Positions 1 through 7,066 of a DNA stretch of 33,477 nucleotides are shown in pieces. Origin of the DNA: Frankia sp. AgB1.9. Its GTDB lineage: Bacteria; Actinomycetota; Actinomycetes; Frankiales; Frankiaceae. The stretch's first letter is position 1, and the number at the start of each line of letters is the position of its first letter. Location of the stretch: the NCBI RefSeq assembly GCF_016786355.1, contig NZ_JADWYX010000104.1, forward strand, positions 1 to 33,477. Reading direction: 5' to 3'. The notes under the pieces are model-generated. The model had not been told where the DNA came from, searched no databases, and saw nothing but the letters and a program-made list of their open reading frames with translations. The position numbers and the translations under genes were made by a program.

Positions 1-1
1 C

Positions 2-370
2 TCACTCACAATGCGCCTCGCCGGCCACCCACCACCCGCAATGATCCACCCACACCTCGCCGCACTCCCGGACACCGTCACCAGCCCGGCGCTCGGAGTG
101 CTCGACGACCTGTCCAGTGAGGCAGTCACCGTCCCGCTCCCGGCTGGCTGGGAGCTGCTGCTGGCCACCGACGGCCTGCTCGAAGGCCGGGACGGCTCGG
201 CTGGCGAACGCCTCGGCTGGGAGGGCGTGCTCGCCGAGATCGCCACGATCGACCCGCCACCCGGCGACGACGACCTGCCCGACGTGCTCATCGACCGGGT
301 CGAGCGACGTAACGGCGGCCCACTGACCGACGACGTCGCGCTGCTACTGCTGCGCGGGCCGACGACCTGA
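2..370 (+). CDS. SpoIIE/PP2C-type serine phosphatase, C-terminal part (5' end outside window)
   Basis: The reading frame is open from the window edge to a TGA stop, so this is the 3' end of a longer gene. The visible part opens with RLAGHPPP, the AGHPP-type motif of the PPM/SpoIIE (RsbU-like) phosphatase domain. It continues with LLATDGLLEGRD, the metal-binding 'TDGL.E' segment, and ends with LTDDVALLLLR, the family's final 'DD.t.l..R' strand. Family members dephosphorylate anti-anti-sigma factors and are often fused to PAS, GAF or response-regulator domains; whichever sensor is present lies upstream. The downstream gene starts 40 bp later. The family call is secure, the specific partner is unknown. 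Confidence 0.85.
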   Translation, partial: SLTMRLAGHPPPAMIHPHLAALPDTVTSPALGVLDDLSSEAVTVPLPAGWELLLATDGLLEGRDGSAGERLGWEGVLAEIATIDPPPGDDDLPDVLIDRVERRNGGPLTDDVALLLLRGPTT

Positions 371-410
371 CCGGGTCGGGCGCTGGTCGCGGCCGTGATT
401 CACTGCTGGC

Positions 411-986
411 ATGGCCGCGGATCTGGAGACCGTCGCGTTCGAGTCGACCGAGGCGTTCGAGGTGTGGCTCGGCGAGCGGCACGCGACCTCTCCGGGCATC
501 TGGCTGAAGCTTCGGAAGAAGAGCCCCGGCGTCAGCGCCCTGAACTACGCACAGGCCGTCGAGGTGGCGCTCTGTTTCGGTTGGATCGACGGGCAGAAGG
601 ACAAGCTCGACGACGAGTGGTGGCTGCAGCGGTTCACCCCACGCAAGCAGGGCAGCAGATGGTCGAAGATCAACTGCGCGAGGGTCGCCACGTTGATCGA
701 GCAGGGACGGATGCGACCGTCCGGGCTTGCCGAGGTCGAGCGCGCCAGAAGCGACGGCCGGTGGGAAGCCGCCTACGACAGCGCCAGCACGGCGCGGGTT
801 CCCGACGACCTCGCCGCGGCCCTCGCGGCCAGCCCGCCGGCCGCGGCCTTCTTCGAGACGCTGGACCGCCAGAACCGGTACGCGATCCTGTACCGGATCC
901 AGGACGTCAAGAAGGCCGAGACCCGGGCGCGCCGGGTCGAGAAGTACGTGGCCATGCTCGCGCAGGGCCAGAAGATCTACCCCTGA
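411..986 (+). CDS. YdeI/OmpD-associated (OmdA) family protein
   Basis: This 191-residue cytoplasmic protein has the layout of the YdeI/OmdA family. The N-terminal half carries ESTEAFEVWLGERHA, then GIWLKLRKKSPG, ALCFGWIDGQ and RFTPRKQGSRWSKIN, which are family hallmarks. The C-terminal half holds the 'AAFFETLDRQNRYAI' helix, followed by a basic segment with 'KAETRARRVEKYVAML'. The family is annotated as bacteriocin-protection or stress-related, but its biochemical role is poorly known. The ATG at 411 begins the conserved N-terminus directly. I see no strong Shine-Dalgarno site, so start or expression mode is a little uncertain. It stands alone between the phosphatase and the CAP lipoprotein. 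Confidence 0.85.
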   Translation: MAADLETVAFESTEAFEVWLGERHATSPGIWLKLRKKSPGVSALNYAQAVEVALCFGWIDGQKDKLDDEWWLQRFTPRKQGSRWSKINCARVATLIEQGRMRPSGLAEVERARSDGRWEAAYDSASTARVPDDLAAALAASPPAAAFFETLDRQNRYAILYRIQDVKKAETRARRVEKYVAMLAQGQKIYP

Positions 987-1229
987 GTCGGGCGCGCGGC
1001 GCCGCCGGCGCTAGCCCGTCAGCCGCCGAGCGCTACCCGACCCCTGCGGCTGGAGTCCAACGCGCCGCTGGTCCACAAACCGCTCGACCAGTTCAAGGGG
1101 CCAACCTCCCGCTGGCTGCGCGGCGAGTAGCCGCGCCGACGCCGGGACTCATTGGCGCCCCGATCGGCGCAACCTGCCCGGTTTGGTACGCTTCCGACCG
1201 TTCCTAGGGGGGGCAACCGAGGAGTCGTC

Positions 1230-1967
1230 ATGCCTCTTGCCCGTAGGACCGTCACCGGCGCGCTGGCCGCGCTCGGTCTGGCCGCCGTCCTCGTGACGGT
1301 TCTGGCCTCCTGCAAGCCCATTCTCGCCTCGTCGCCGCCCGGCGGCGGTGAGGTCCCGGAGCCGACCGCGACGGTTGCCAGCTCGTCGCCGACCGCCCCG
1401 ACATCGTTGACCTTCTCGCTGTCGGCGGACCCGGTCCCGCCGTCGGCGTCGCCCACGACCGTCGCCGCGCCACCATCCACGCCGGCCCAACCAGCGGCCC
1501 AACCGCCCGTCCGGCCGGCACCGCCCGCGACAACACGTCCGCCCGTAACAACACGTCCGCCCGTCACGATGGCCCCGCCCGCCGCCTCGAAGGCCGATGA
1601 GGTCGTCCGGCTCACCAACGTCGAACGGGCGAAGGCCGGCTGCGGCCCCCTCACGGTCGACGCGCGCCTGGCCGCCTCGGCGCAGGCCCACACCGCGGAC
1701 ATGGCACAGAACAACTACTTCAGCCACACCAGCCTGGACGGCCGGACCATGGTCGACCGCATCCGGGCGACCGGGTTCCCGTTGACCGCCGTCGGGGAGA
1801 ACATCGCCGCGGGTGGGACGACCGCCGCCCAGACCATGGACATGTGGATGAACAGCCCGGGCCACCGGGCGAACATCCTCAACTGCTCCTACACCCGGAT
1901 CGGCGTCGGCTACGCCGAAGGCGGCTCCTACCGCTACTACTGGACGCAGGACTTCGGCCGCCTCTGA
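1230..1967 (+). CDS. CAP/SCP-domain lipoprotein (YkwD-like)
   Basis: This 245-residue protein is a predicted secreted lipoprotein. It has a basic N-terminus, a hydrophobic stretch and the lipobox LASC with Cys28 as lipidation site. A Pro/Thr/Ser/Ala-rich linker follows (about 30-125), including a short duplicated RPPVTT unit. The C-terminal CAP domain (about 128-245) shows the start motif NVERAKAGCGPL, YFSHTS with His166, GENIA with Glu190, and SPGHRANIL. These are the paired His/Glu residues of the CAP fold. ATG 1230 is preferred over an upstream in-frame ATG because GAGGAG lies six bases before it and the signal peptide begins there. A long stem-loop follows. CAP proteins of bacteria are mostly of unknown extracellular function. 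Confidence 0.9.
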   Translation: MPLARRTVTGALAALGLAAVLVTVLASCKPILASSPPGGGEVPEPTATVASSSPTAPTSLTFSLSADPVPPSASPTTVAAPPSTPAQPAAQPPVRPAPPATTRPPVTTRPPVTMAPPAASKADEVVRLTNVERAKAGCGPLTVDARLAASAQAHTADMAQNNYFSHTSLDGRTMVDRIRATGFPLTAVGENIAAGGTTAAQTMDMWMNSPGHRANILNCSYTRIGVGYAEGGSYRYYWTQDFGRL

Positions 1968-1995
1968 CACCGGGCCGGGCCACCAGTCATCGCCC

Positions 1996-2028
1996 CGGTC
2001 GTACCTCGATCGGGTCGAGGTACGACCG
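1996..2028 (+). terminator. Stem-loop terminator after the CAP lipoprotein gene
   Basis: A perfect 14-bp inverted repeat (arms 1996-2009 and 2015-2028, CGGTCGTACCTCGA and its complement) with a 5-nt loop lies 28 bp after the stop codon. It has no T tract, as is common for actinobacterial terminators. Confidence 0.65.
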
Positions 2029-2188
2029 CGGCGCGGCGCCGGCCCCGCGGCCCGGCGGATCGGCCCGGACGTGCTGGGTCCAGGTGGCGACGGTCTAGCC
2101 CGCCAAACGGGCAACCTTGCAATCCTTAAGACGATGGGGCAAGGTGCTGGATTGTCCCCGCGATCCCGTAGCAGGCGGAGGTCCCGAC

Positions 2189-3370
2189 ATGGCCAGCGCG
2201 CGACTGGACATCAACTTCTTCGATCGTGCCGCGATCGACAATCCGTACCCGCTCTTCGAGCAGGTGCGCGCCGCCGGGCCGGTGGTGTGGAACGACATCC
2301 TGGGCGGCTGGATGGTCACCGGCTTCGAGGACTGCCTGACGGTCCTGAATGACAACGGCGACCAGTTCGCCGTCGTGAACGGCGACCCGGAGATGCTGCC
2401 CTGGTTCGAGGCACCGACCATGATCTCGGTGGACGGCGCGACGCACCGCCGATTACGGGCCTGCGTCTCCCCGCTGTTCACCCGGGGCGCGGTCCAGCGC
2501 TGGCAGTCCCGGGTCGACGCCGTCGTCGAGCACCTGTTGGCGCCGGTCGCCGCGGGCAGCGACACCTACGACCTCATCGCCGACTTCACCATGGTGCCGA
2601 CCATCATCGTCGCCGAGATGCTCGGCGTTCCGGAGGAACGCCACGGCGACTTCCAGGACTGGTCGAACACCATCGTGTCCAACCTGGCCTACGGCCACGA
2701 GGACGCCTCCGCCCGCGAACTGCTGCGCAAGGCGTCGTCCGAGCTGAACGCGTACCTGCGCACGGAAATCGAGCGGCATCGCCGGGACCGGCCCGATGAC
2801 CTGCTCACGACCATGATCGACGCCTCGGACCAGGGGGCGATGGACGGCGACGAGGTGCGCGCCGCGGCCGTCCTGCTCCTGATCGCGGGCTATGACACGA
2901 CGGCCAAGCTGCTGTCGAACGCGCTCGTGGCCTTCGAGGCGAACCCGGACCAGCGCGCGCTGGTCGCCGCCGATCCCGACCTGATGCCGGCCGCCATCGA
3001 GGAGATCCTGCGCTGGCGGAGCACGGTGCAGGCGATCCCCCGCCGGGCCGCCCAGGACACGGAGCTCGCCGGTACCCGGCTCGGCGCCGGCGACGTCGTC
3101 TACGCGGTGACCGCGGCCGCCAACCGTGACCCCGCGCGGTGGACCGACCCGGACCGTTTCGACGTCCGCCGTGAGCGCCGGACCCACTTCGGGTTCGGCT
3201 ACGGGCCCCATCTGTGCCTGGGCGCGCCGCTCGCGCGACTGGAGGCCAGGGTCGCCCTTCAGGGCCTGCTGCGCCTGGCGCCCGAGTTCCGCCTCCGCGA
3301 CCTGGAGTTCGGCCCGTCGTTCTTCGTACGTGGACCAGAGCGCGGGCTGCTGCAGCCGGTCGGCCGCTGA
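2189..3370 (+). CDS. Cytochrome P450 monooxygenase
   Basis: This 393-residue soluble bacterial class I P450 has all diagnostic motifs. The I-helix oxygen-activation motif is AGYDTT (233-238), the K-helix ExxR is Glu272 to Arg275, and the haem loop is FGFGYGPHLCLG with Cys343 as axial thiolate. The N-terminus (NFFDRAAIDNPYPLFEQVR) is typical of CYP families of actinobacteria. ATG 2189 has GGCGGAGG about seven bases upstream; an in-frame start at 2117 would add a poorly supported extension. No ferredoxin or reductase gene is adjacent, so electrons must come from partners elsewhere. Substrate cannot be deduced from sequence. A stem-loop follows before a convergent operon. Confidence 0.95.
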   Translation: MASARLDINFFDRAAIDNPYPLFEQVRAAGPVVWNDILGGWMVTGFEDCLTVLNDNGDQFAVVNGDPEMLPWFEAPTMISVDGATHRRLRACVSPLFTRGAVQRWQSRVDAVVEHLLAPVAAGSDTYDLIADFTMVPTIIVAEMLGVPEERHGDFQDWSNTIVSNLAYGHEDASARELLRKASSELNAYLRTEIERHRRDRPDDLLTTMIDASDQGAMDGDEVRAAAVLLLIAGYDTTAKLLSNALVAFEANPDQRALVAADPDLMPAAIEEILRWRSTVQAIPRRAAQDTELAGTRLGAGDVVYAVTAAANRDPARWTDPDRFDVRRERRTHFGFGYGPHLCLGAPLARLEARVALQGLLRLAPEFRLRDLEFGPSFFVRGPERGLLQPVGR

Positions 3371-3387
3371 TCGCACGGCGGCGACGC

Positions 3388-3415
3388 ACCCGGCCGGCGT
3401 TTCCGGCGGCCGGGT
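3388..3415. terminator. Bidirectional stem-loop between the P450 and the convergent operon
   Basis: A 9-bp perfect inverted repeat (ACCCGGCCG at 3388-3396, complement at 3407-3415) with a 10-nt loop sits between the stop of the P450 gene and the end of the convergent SRPBCC gene. Confidence 0.5.
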
Positions 3416-3480
3416 AGCGGTCCGCCGCGCGCTGTGGGGCGGGCGCCCCGTTTCGGTGGTGTCGCCGGCGATCGCACGGG

Positions 3481-3984
3481 TCAGGGACTCTCGCCGGCGA
3501 CAGCACCGAGCGTTTGCAGCAACGCCTGCCACCACTGCGCGAAGCGCTGCTGGAAGGTCGCGAGCGGAAAACCGTGCCGGGCGGCATGCTCGGGCGGAAT
3601 CCGGTCCCAGCCGAAGTGCTCGACGGTGACGCGGGTCTGGGTCACCCCACCGGCGGGGCCGTCGCGGATCTCGTCGAACCGCACGTGCAGCTCGGTCTCC
3701 TGCTCGGCGGAGAAGCTGGCATGCCGCCAGCTGACCACCAGCCGGTGGGGCGGGTCCCAGCTGCGGATGTGGCCGATGACGAACACGCTGCCGTCGGGAT
3801 AGGTCTCGATGAGCCGGCCGGCGGGGCCGGGCTCGAACGCGAGGGTTCCGGTCCGGCCCGGGGTGAACTGGAACAGGCCGTTGGGCTGCCACCACTGGCC
3901 GATCTGCGCCGTGAAGGCGTCGAATGCCCGCGCGGCGGTGACCGGCACCCGCAACGCCACCAGAACGCGCGACCCCTCCGTCAC
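3481..3984 (-). CDS. SRPBCC / AHSA1-family protein
   Basis: This 167-residue protein belongs to the START/SRPBCC superfamily, AHSA1-like branch. It shows VTAARAFDAFTAQIGQWW near the start, GRLIETYPDGSVFVIGHIRSWDPP in the middle and the closing helix FQQRFAQWWQALLQTL. These proteins form a hydrophobic helix-grip pocket and are the usual partner of a small ArsR regulator. It is the last gene of a three-gene operon. Its GTG start overlaps the TGA of the ArsR gene (GTGA), which indicates translational coupling. The ligand is unknown. The family assignment is firm, the function is open. Confidence 0.88.
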   Translation of the reverse strand: MTEGSRVLVALRVPVTAARAFDAFTAQIGQWWQPNGLFQFTPGRTGTLAFEPGPAGRLIETYPDGSVFVIGHIRSWDPPHRLVVSWRHASFSAEQETELHVRFDEIRDGPAGGVTQTRVTVEHFGWDRIPPEHAARHGFPLATFQQRFAQWWQALLQTLGAVAGESP

Positions 3985-4430
3985 CGCGCCCGCCCCTCAG
4001 GCAGGTCACGGCCGGCAGGCAGGTCACGGCCGGCCGGCAGGTCACGGCCGGCCGGCAGGTCACGGTCGGCAGGCAGGTCGGCCTCGGCGCGCAGGTCGCG
4101 TTCAAGGTGCGCGGCGAATGCCGTGAGCTGACCCGCCCAGGCCTGCTCCGCGGTGTCGATCCAGCGGCGCAGCTCGGTCATCGGGGCCGAGCGAAGCGTG
4201 TAGATCCGGACCCGGGCGTCGAACTCAGGATGCGTCTCGGCGACCAGACCGCACTGGCGCAGTACCCGCAGATGCTTGCTCATCGTCGACGGTGTGGTGT
4301 CGAGCGCCGCCGCGAGCTCGCCGGCCCGCCGTGGCCCCGCCGCGAGCAGCTCGACGGCCCGGCGCCGGACCGGGTCGGCCAGCGCGGACAGCGTCCCGTC
4401 GAGACCGCCGGCGGCCGCGGGCTCGCTCAC
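3981..4430 (-). CDS. ArsR/SmtB-family transcriptional repressor with repeat-extended tail
   Basis: This 149-residue winged-helix regulator shows LSALADPVRRRAVELLAAGPR, then the recognition region PSTMSKHLRVLRQCGLV and the wing RVRIYTLR. There is no CxC or other cysteine/histidine metal site of the ArsR/SmtB type, so it probably senses something other than metal. About 115 residues form the normal protein. The last 30 or so are a low-complexity run of RDLPAG hexapeptides encoded by an 18-bp tandem repeat. The GTG start overlaps the VOC stop and the TGA overlaps the SRPBCC start. It probably controls its own operon through the palindrome in the promoter near 4901-4918. Confidence 0.92.
   Translation of the reverse strand: MSEPAAAGGLDGTLSALADPVRRRAVELLAAGPRRAGELAAALDTTPSTMSKHLRVLRQCGLVAETHPEFDARVRIYTLRSAPMTELRRWIDTAEQAWAGQLTAFAAHLERDLRAEADLPADRDLPAGRDLPAGRDLPAGRDLPEGRAR
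4000..4080. repeat. 18-bp tandem repeat, about 4.5 copies, inside the ArsR gene
   Basis: Units begin at 4000, 4018, 4036, 4054 and 4072 with consensus GGCAGGTCACGGCCGGCC. Copies differ at one to three positions. Eighteen base pairs equal six codons, so copy-number change keeps the frame and alters only the number of RDLPAG hexapeptides in the regulator's tail. Confidence 0.92.
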
Positions 4431-4891
4431 TGCCAGTCAGTCGCCATGATCGGCTGCCCGAGGGCGGCCTCGGCCTCGGCACGGGTGACGTCGCGGACGT
4501 GGGCCGAGAACGTCCAGCGATGTCCCTCGAGGTCGACGGCCCGGTAGACCCGGTCGCCGTAGAACTGGTCCGTCGGCTCGGCCGCGATCTCCGCGCCGGC
4601 CGCCCGGGCCCGCTCGCAGTGCTCGTCGAGCCCGCCCGACAGCATCACGTGCACCACCTGGCTGTTCGACCCGCCGCGGTCGGCCGGGCTGCGGATCCAC
4701 TCGGCCCACTCGGCACCGACCATGATCCGCCCCGAGCCGGCGCGGCTCATCTCGTAGTGGCACATCTCGGGCGCCTCGGGCGGACCGTCGATGGCCATCG
4801 TGACCTCGAACCCGAACACCCGCTCCAGCCAGGCAAGAGCCGCCTTCGGGTCCCGATAGTGCACGCTGGATGTGAACACCTGTTCGTCCAT
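4427..4891 (-). CDS. VOC (glyoxalase/PhnB-like) family protein
   Basis: This is a vicinal-oxygen-chelate fold protein of 154 residues. It shows the PhnB-like pattern: VHYRDPKAALAWLERVFGF at the start, a central strand with HVMLSGGLDEHCERARAAGAEI, and the final DLEGHRWTFSAHVRDVT. It is the first gene of the operon with ArsR and SRPBCC, a common grouping in actinobacteria. An in-frame ATG exists 10 codons upstream (4921), but a TTGACA/AACTAT promoter covers that stretch and its predicted transcription start coincides with ATG 4891. The shorter form is therefore preferred and the mRNA is probably leaderless. Catalytic activity is not predictable. Confidence 0.85.
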   Translation of the reverse strand: MDEQVFTSSVHYRDPKAALAWLERVFGFEVTMAIDGPPEAPEMCHYEMSRAGSGRIMVGAEWAEWIRSPADRGGSNSQVVHVMLSGGLDEHCERARAAGAEIAAEPTDQFYGDRVYRAVDLEGHRWTFSAHVRDVTRAEAEAALGQPIMATDWQ

Positions 4892-4926
4892 GACTCGATA
4901 GTTTCTGATTCTGGAAACCATGTCAA
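4892..4926 (-). promoter_or_regulatory. Promoter with embedded palindrome for the VOC-ArsR-SRPBCC operon
   Basis: On the minus strand TTGACA (4926-4921) is followed after exactly 17 nt by AACTAT (4903-4898), and six nt later comes ATG 4891. The spacer region contains the palindrome GTTTC-N8-GAAAC (4901-4918), well placed for ArsR repression. This predicts a leaderless, autoregulated mRNA. Confidence 0.65.
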
Positions 4927-4958
4927 GGATCCGCTAGTAACAGGCCTGCCGGTCCGGG

Positions 4959-5840
4959 CTACGGGGTGAAGATCTCGGCGATCGAGGTCAGCGCGCCCGA
5001 CTCGACGGTGATGAAGCACTTCAGGCGCCCATCCGGGCCAAGCTGCGCCCGCTTCCCTGCCAGTTCGGTCAGGGTGCCCGGCACGTCTCCCCCGCTCGGG
5101 TCATCGAGGCTGACCCCAGCGGTGGGACCGTTGTCGTCCACATACCGCACCTTCGCGGACGGGGCGACGGAGAGAGTGCGCAGTACGACGTTCTTGTCGC
5201 GAACGTAGTAGTCATTGCACTGTTCGGCGGGCCATGGCCCCGGGTTGCCGTCCTCGGTGCAGGCCTGCTGGGCGGCGGTACCGGTGAACCATTCGACGAC
5301 ATCGAAGGTCACGGTCGCGTGCACCGGGTCGATGGCGGTGACATAGGCGGCGTAGTCACCGCTCAACGTGGTCGCGGCCGGGCCATCGCCACCATCGGTC
5401 GGCGCGACGGCCGTCAACGCCGTAGCTGCCGGGCTCGCAGTACCACCAGCCGGCGCGGCGGCAGTCGGGCTGGCGCCGGCGGTCGGGCTGCCCCCGCCAC
5501 CAGCCGGCGCGGCGGCCGGCGTACCAACCCCATCACCAGCCGGCGCGGCGGGCAGCGGGACGGTCATGGCCTTCAGCCCGCGCAACGCCAGGTCGACCCG
5601 GTCGCTCGCCAGCCGCACCGGACGGGCCTCGACCGGTGCGGCCGCAACGTTCGCGGGGTGGCCCGCCGGAGGCGCCCCCGCGGCCCTGGCGGCGTTCCCC
5701 GCGGAACTCACGGGTGCCCAGGTCAACGCACAACAGGCGGCCGCCGCCACGAACGCCACCCGCACCGAAACCGCGGCCGCTGTCCCGCGGCCACCGAGCC
5801 CGAACCGTCCGGCCGGGCGCGCGATGTTTCGTTCCCGCAT
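4959..5840 (-). CDS. Exported protein of unknown function, Ala/Pro/Gly-rich linker
   Basis: This 293-residue protein begins with an Arg-rich N-terminus followed by a hydrophobic Ala/Val segment, a typical export signal. Residues about 110-165 are a low-complexity linker of repeated PAGG and SPTA-like units. The C-terminal about 130 residues look folded: DYAAYVTAIDPVHATVTFDVVEWFTG, two cysteines flanking DGNPGPWPAEQC, then VRDKNVVLRTLSVAP and LKCFITVESG. I do not recognise a named family. ATG 5840 is chosen over a longer frame (to 5948) because GGGAGA precedes it and the signal peptide starts there. No partner gene is evident. Confidence 0.8.
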   Translation of the reverse strand: MRERNIARPAGRFGLGGRGTAAAVSVRVAFVAAAACCALTWAPVSSAGNAARAAGAPPAGHPANVAAAPVEARPVRLASDRVDLALRGLKAMTVPLPAAPAGDGVGTPAAAPAGGGGSPTAGASPTAAAPAGGTASPAATALTAVAPTDGGDGPAATTLSGDYAAYVTAIDPVHATVTFDVVEWFTGTAAQQACTEDGNPGPWPAEQCNDYYVRDKNVVLRTLSVAPSAKVRYVDDNGPTAGVSLDDPSGGDVPGTLTELAGKRAQLGPDGRLKCFITVESGALTSIAEIFTP

Positions 5841-6002
5841 CGCGTCTCCCACGCACCACGTCAAGGTGACCGGCCGACACCGATCACAACCCAACCGTAG
5901 TCGCCCCCGTCCGCAGTGCCCAGGGAATAACGACTCCTGGCCACCCATACTCGCCAGCGATGACCGAAGGGGCTCAGGCGGGTTGCCCCCCGCGTCGAAA
6001 TG

Positions 6003-6022
6003 GGCTCGCCGTATAGCGAGCC
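6003..6022. promoter_or_regulatory. 7-bp stem-loop just upstream of the DUF4037 stump
   Basis: GGCTCGC (6003-6009) and its exact complement (6016-6022) enclose the loop CGTATA. It ends 18 bases before the GTG of the truncated DUF4037 gene. It could be an operator or an RNA hairpin left from the intact gene. Confidence 0.35.
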
Positions 6023-6040
6023 TGTAGGCAGGATGCCGCC

Positions 6041-6214
6041 GTGGAAACCAAATTTCTCCCAGCGGTGCGGCTGGCCGGGCTGTTCTATCGAGAGGCCGTT
6101 GCGCCGTTGCTGAGGGAGTGTTTTCCGAGGTTGACGCACAGCGCGGCGCTCATCGGTGCCGGTTCCGAGGTACTGGGATTCGACACCGCCCGCTCGATGG
6201 ATCACGACTGGGGG
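6041..6214 (+). pseudogene. N-terminal remnant of a DUF4037-family gene
   Basis: The frame starting at GTG 6041 encodes 58 residues with the beginning of a DUF4037 protein: FLPAVRLAGLFYREAV, PLLRECFPRL, ALIGAGSEVLGFDT and SMDHDWG, the nucleotidyltransferase-like GS/D..D motif region. Immediately after DHDWG the protein becomes meaningless Arg/Gly-rich sequence, and 10 bp later the end of the opposing DUF3558 gene begins. Family members are several hundred residues long, so most of the gene is lost. A ribosome-binding AGGCAGGA precedes the start, so the stump could still be translated. Confidence 0.7.
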
Positions 6215-6224
6215 CGCCGGACGG

Positions 6225-6812
6225 TCAGAGGCGGCTGGCCACTGTGCGCGCCAGGTTCTCGAGGGGTCCGCGGTTCTCGGCCGGGTCGTTGCTCCGGGTC
6301 AGGTCGATCGACACCCAGACGTCGTGCTTGTTCACGAAGACCGCGTAGTCCTCGACATAGGCCTCGTCGCCGATGCCGGGCAACGGCTGCAGCTGGTGGC
6401 CGATGCCGCGCTCGGCGGCGAGATAGCTCTTGGCGGTCTCGCCGGCGAAGACCTCGACCTGGGCGGTCGGCCCGCTGGTCGGCGCCGTGTAGGTGCACGC
6501 TTCTGGCTGCGACACGGCGTTGTTGAGCGATGTGCCGGCGAGCTGCTCGGCTTCCTGCCGGGACACGAGCGCGCAGGGATCGGTGGCCTGATGGGCGGAG
6601 GCCGGCGTCGCGCTGGCCGTGGTCCCGCCGGACGACGAGCCGTTCTGGCCGCCCGCTGTCGATGAGGTGGCGGCCACCGACGAGGGCGCCGGCGACGACG
6701 AGTCCCCGTTCGAGCTGCCGCAGCCAGTCAGGCCGAGCGCCACAACGACCGCGACCGCGGGCGATGCCACCCGGGCGGCAACGCGAGCCCGAATCACCAC
6801 ACGACGATCCAT
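6225..6812 (-). CDS. DUF3558-like lipoprotein
   Basis: This 195-residue predicted lipoprotein has a basic N-terminus, a hydrophobic helix and the lipobox LTGC. A Ser/Thr/Gly-rich linker follows, then a domain opening with DPCALVSRQEAEQLAG and a conserved second Cys in EACTYTAP. The middle GHQLQPLPGIGDEAYVED is typical of DUF3558-like envelope lipoproteins of actinobacteria, whose function is unknown. ATG 6812 is preferred to a start nine codons upstream because GGGGGA lies five bases before it. Its 3' end abuts the DUF4037 stump, which places a rearrangement breakpoint here. Its upstream region runs into the G tract. Confidence 0.75.
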   Translation of the reverse strand: MDRRVVIRARVAARVASPAVAVVVALGLTGCGSSNGDSSSPAPSSVAATSSTAGGQNGSSSGGTTASATPASAHQATDPCALVSRQEAEQLAGTSLNNAVSQPEACTYTAPTSGPTAQVEVFAGETAKSYLAAERGIGHQLQPLPGIGDEAYVEDYAVFVNKHDVWVSIDLTRSNDPAENRGPLENLARTVASRL

Positions 6813-6946
6813 CCGAGTCCCCCACGTCTCGACGCCCACCGCCGGAAACCTCTACACCCGGGTGGGACCGGGTCAGACTACGCCCAGCCTGACCAGGCGT
6901 TATGGCCCTGTCCAGAACAGGACCACGATCCACCCGCAGGGGTGGT

Positions 6947-7006
<60 letters not shown>

Positions 7007-7066
7007 CCGCGTTGGCGGGCAAAGGCGCCCGCGCGACCTCCGAGAGTGCGCCGTCGACCCGTTCGG

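Noticed and set aside
987..1130. Coding-like stretch in frame after the YdeI stop (LESNAPLVHKPLDQF... ending in TAG)
   Set aside because: It may be the end of a lost gene, but it has no start and I recognise no family, so I did not list it.
1531..1570. Short direct repeat in the CAP lipoprotein linker as a possible CRISPR or mobile signature
   Set aside because: It is only a two-copy RPPVTT codon repeat in a Pro/Thr linker, common in exported proteins; no spacer structure.
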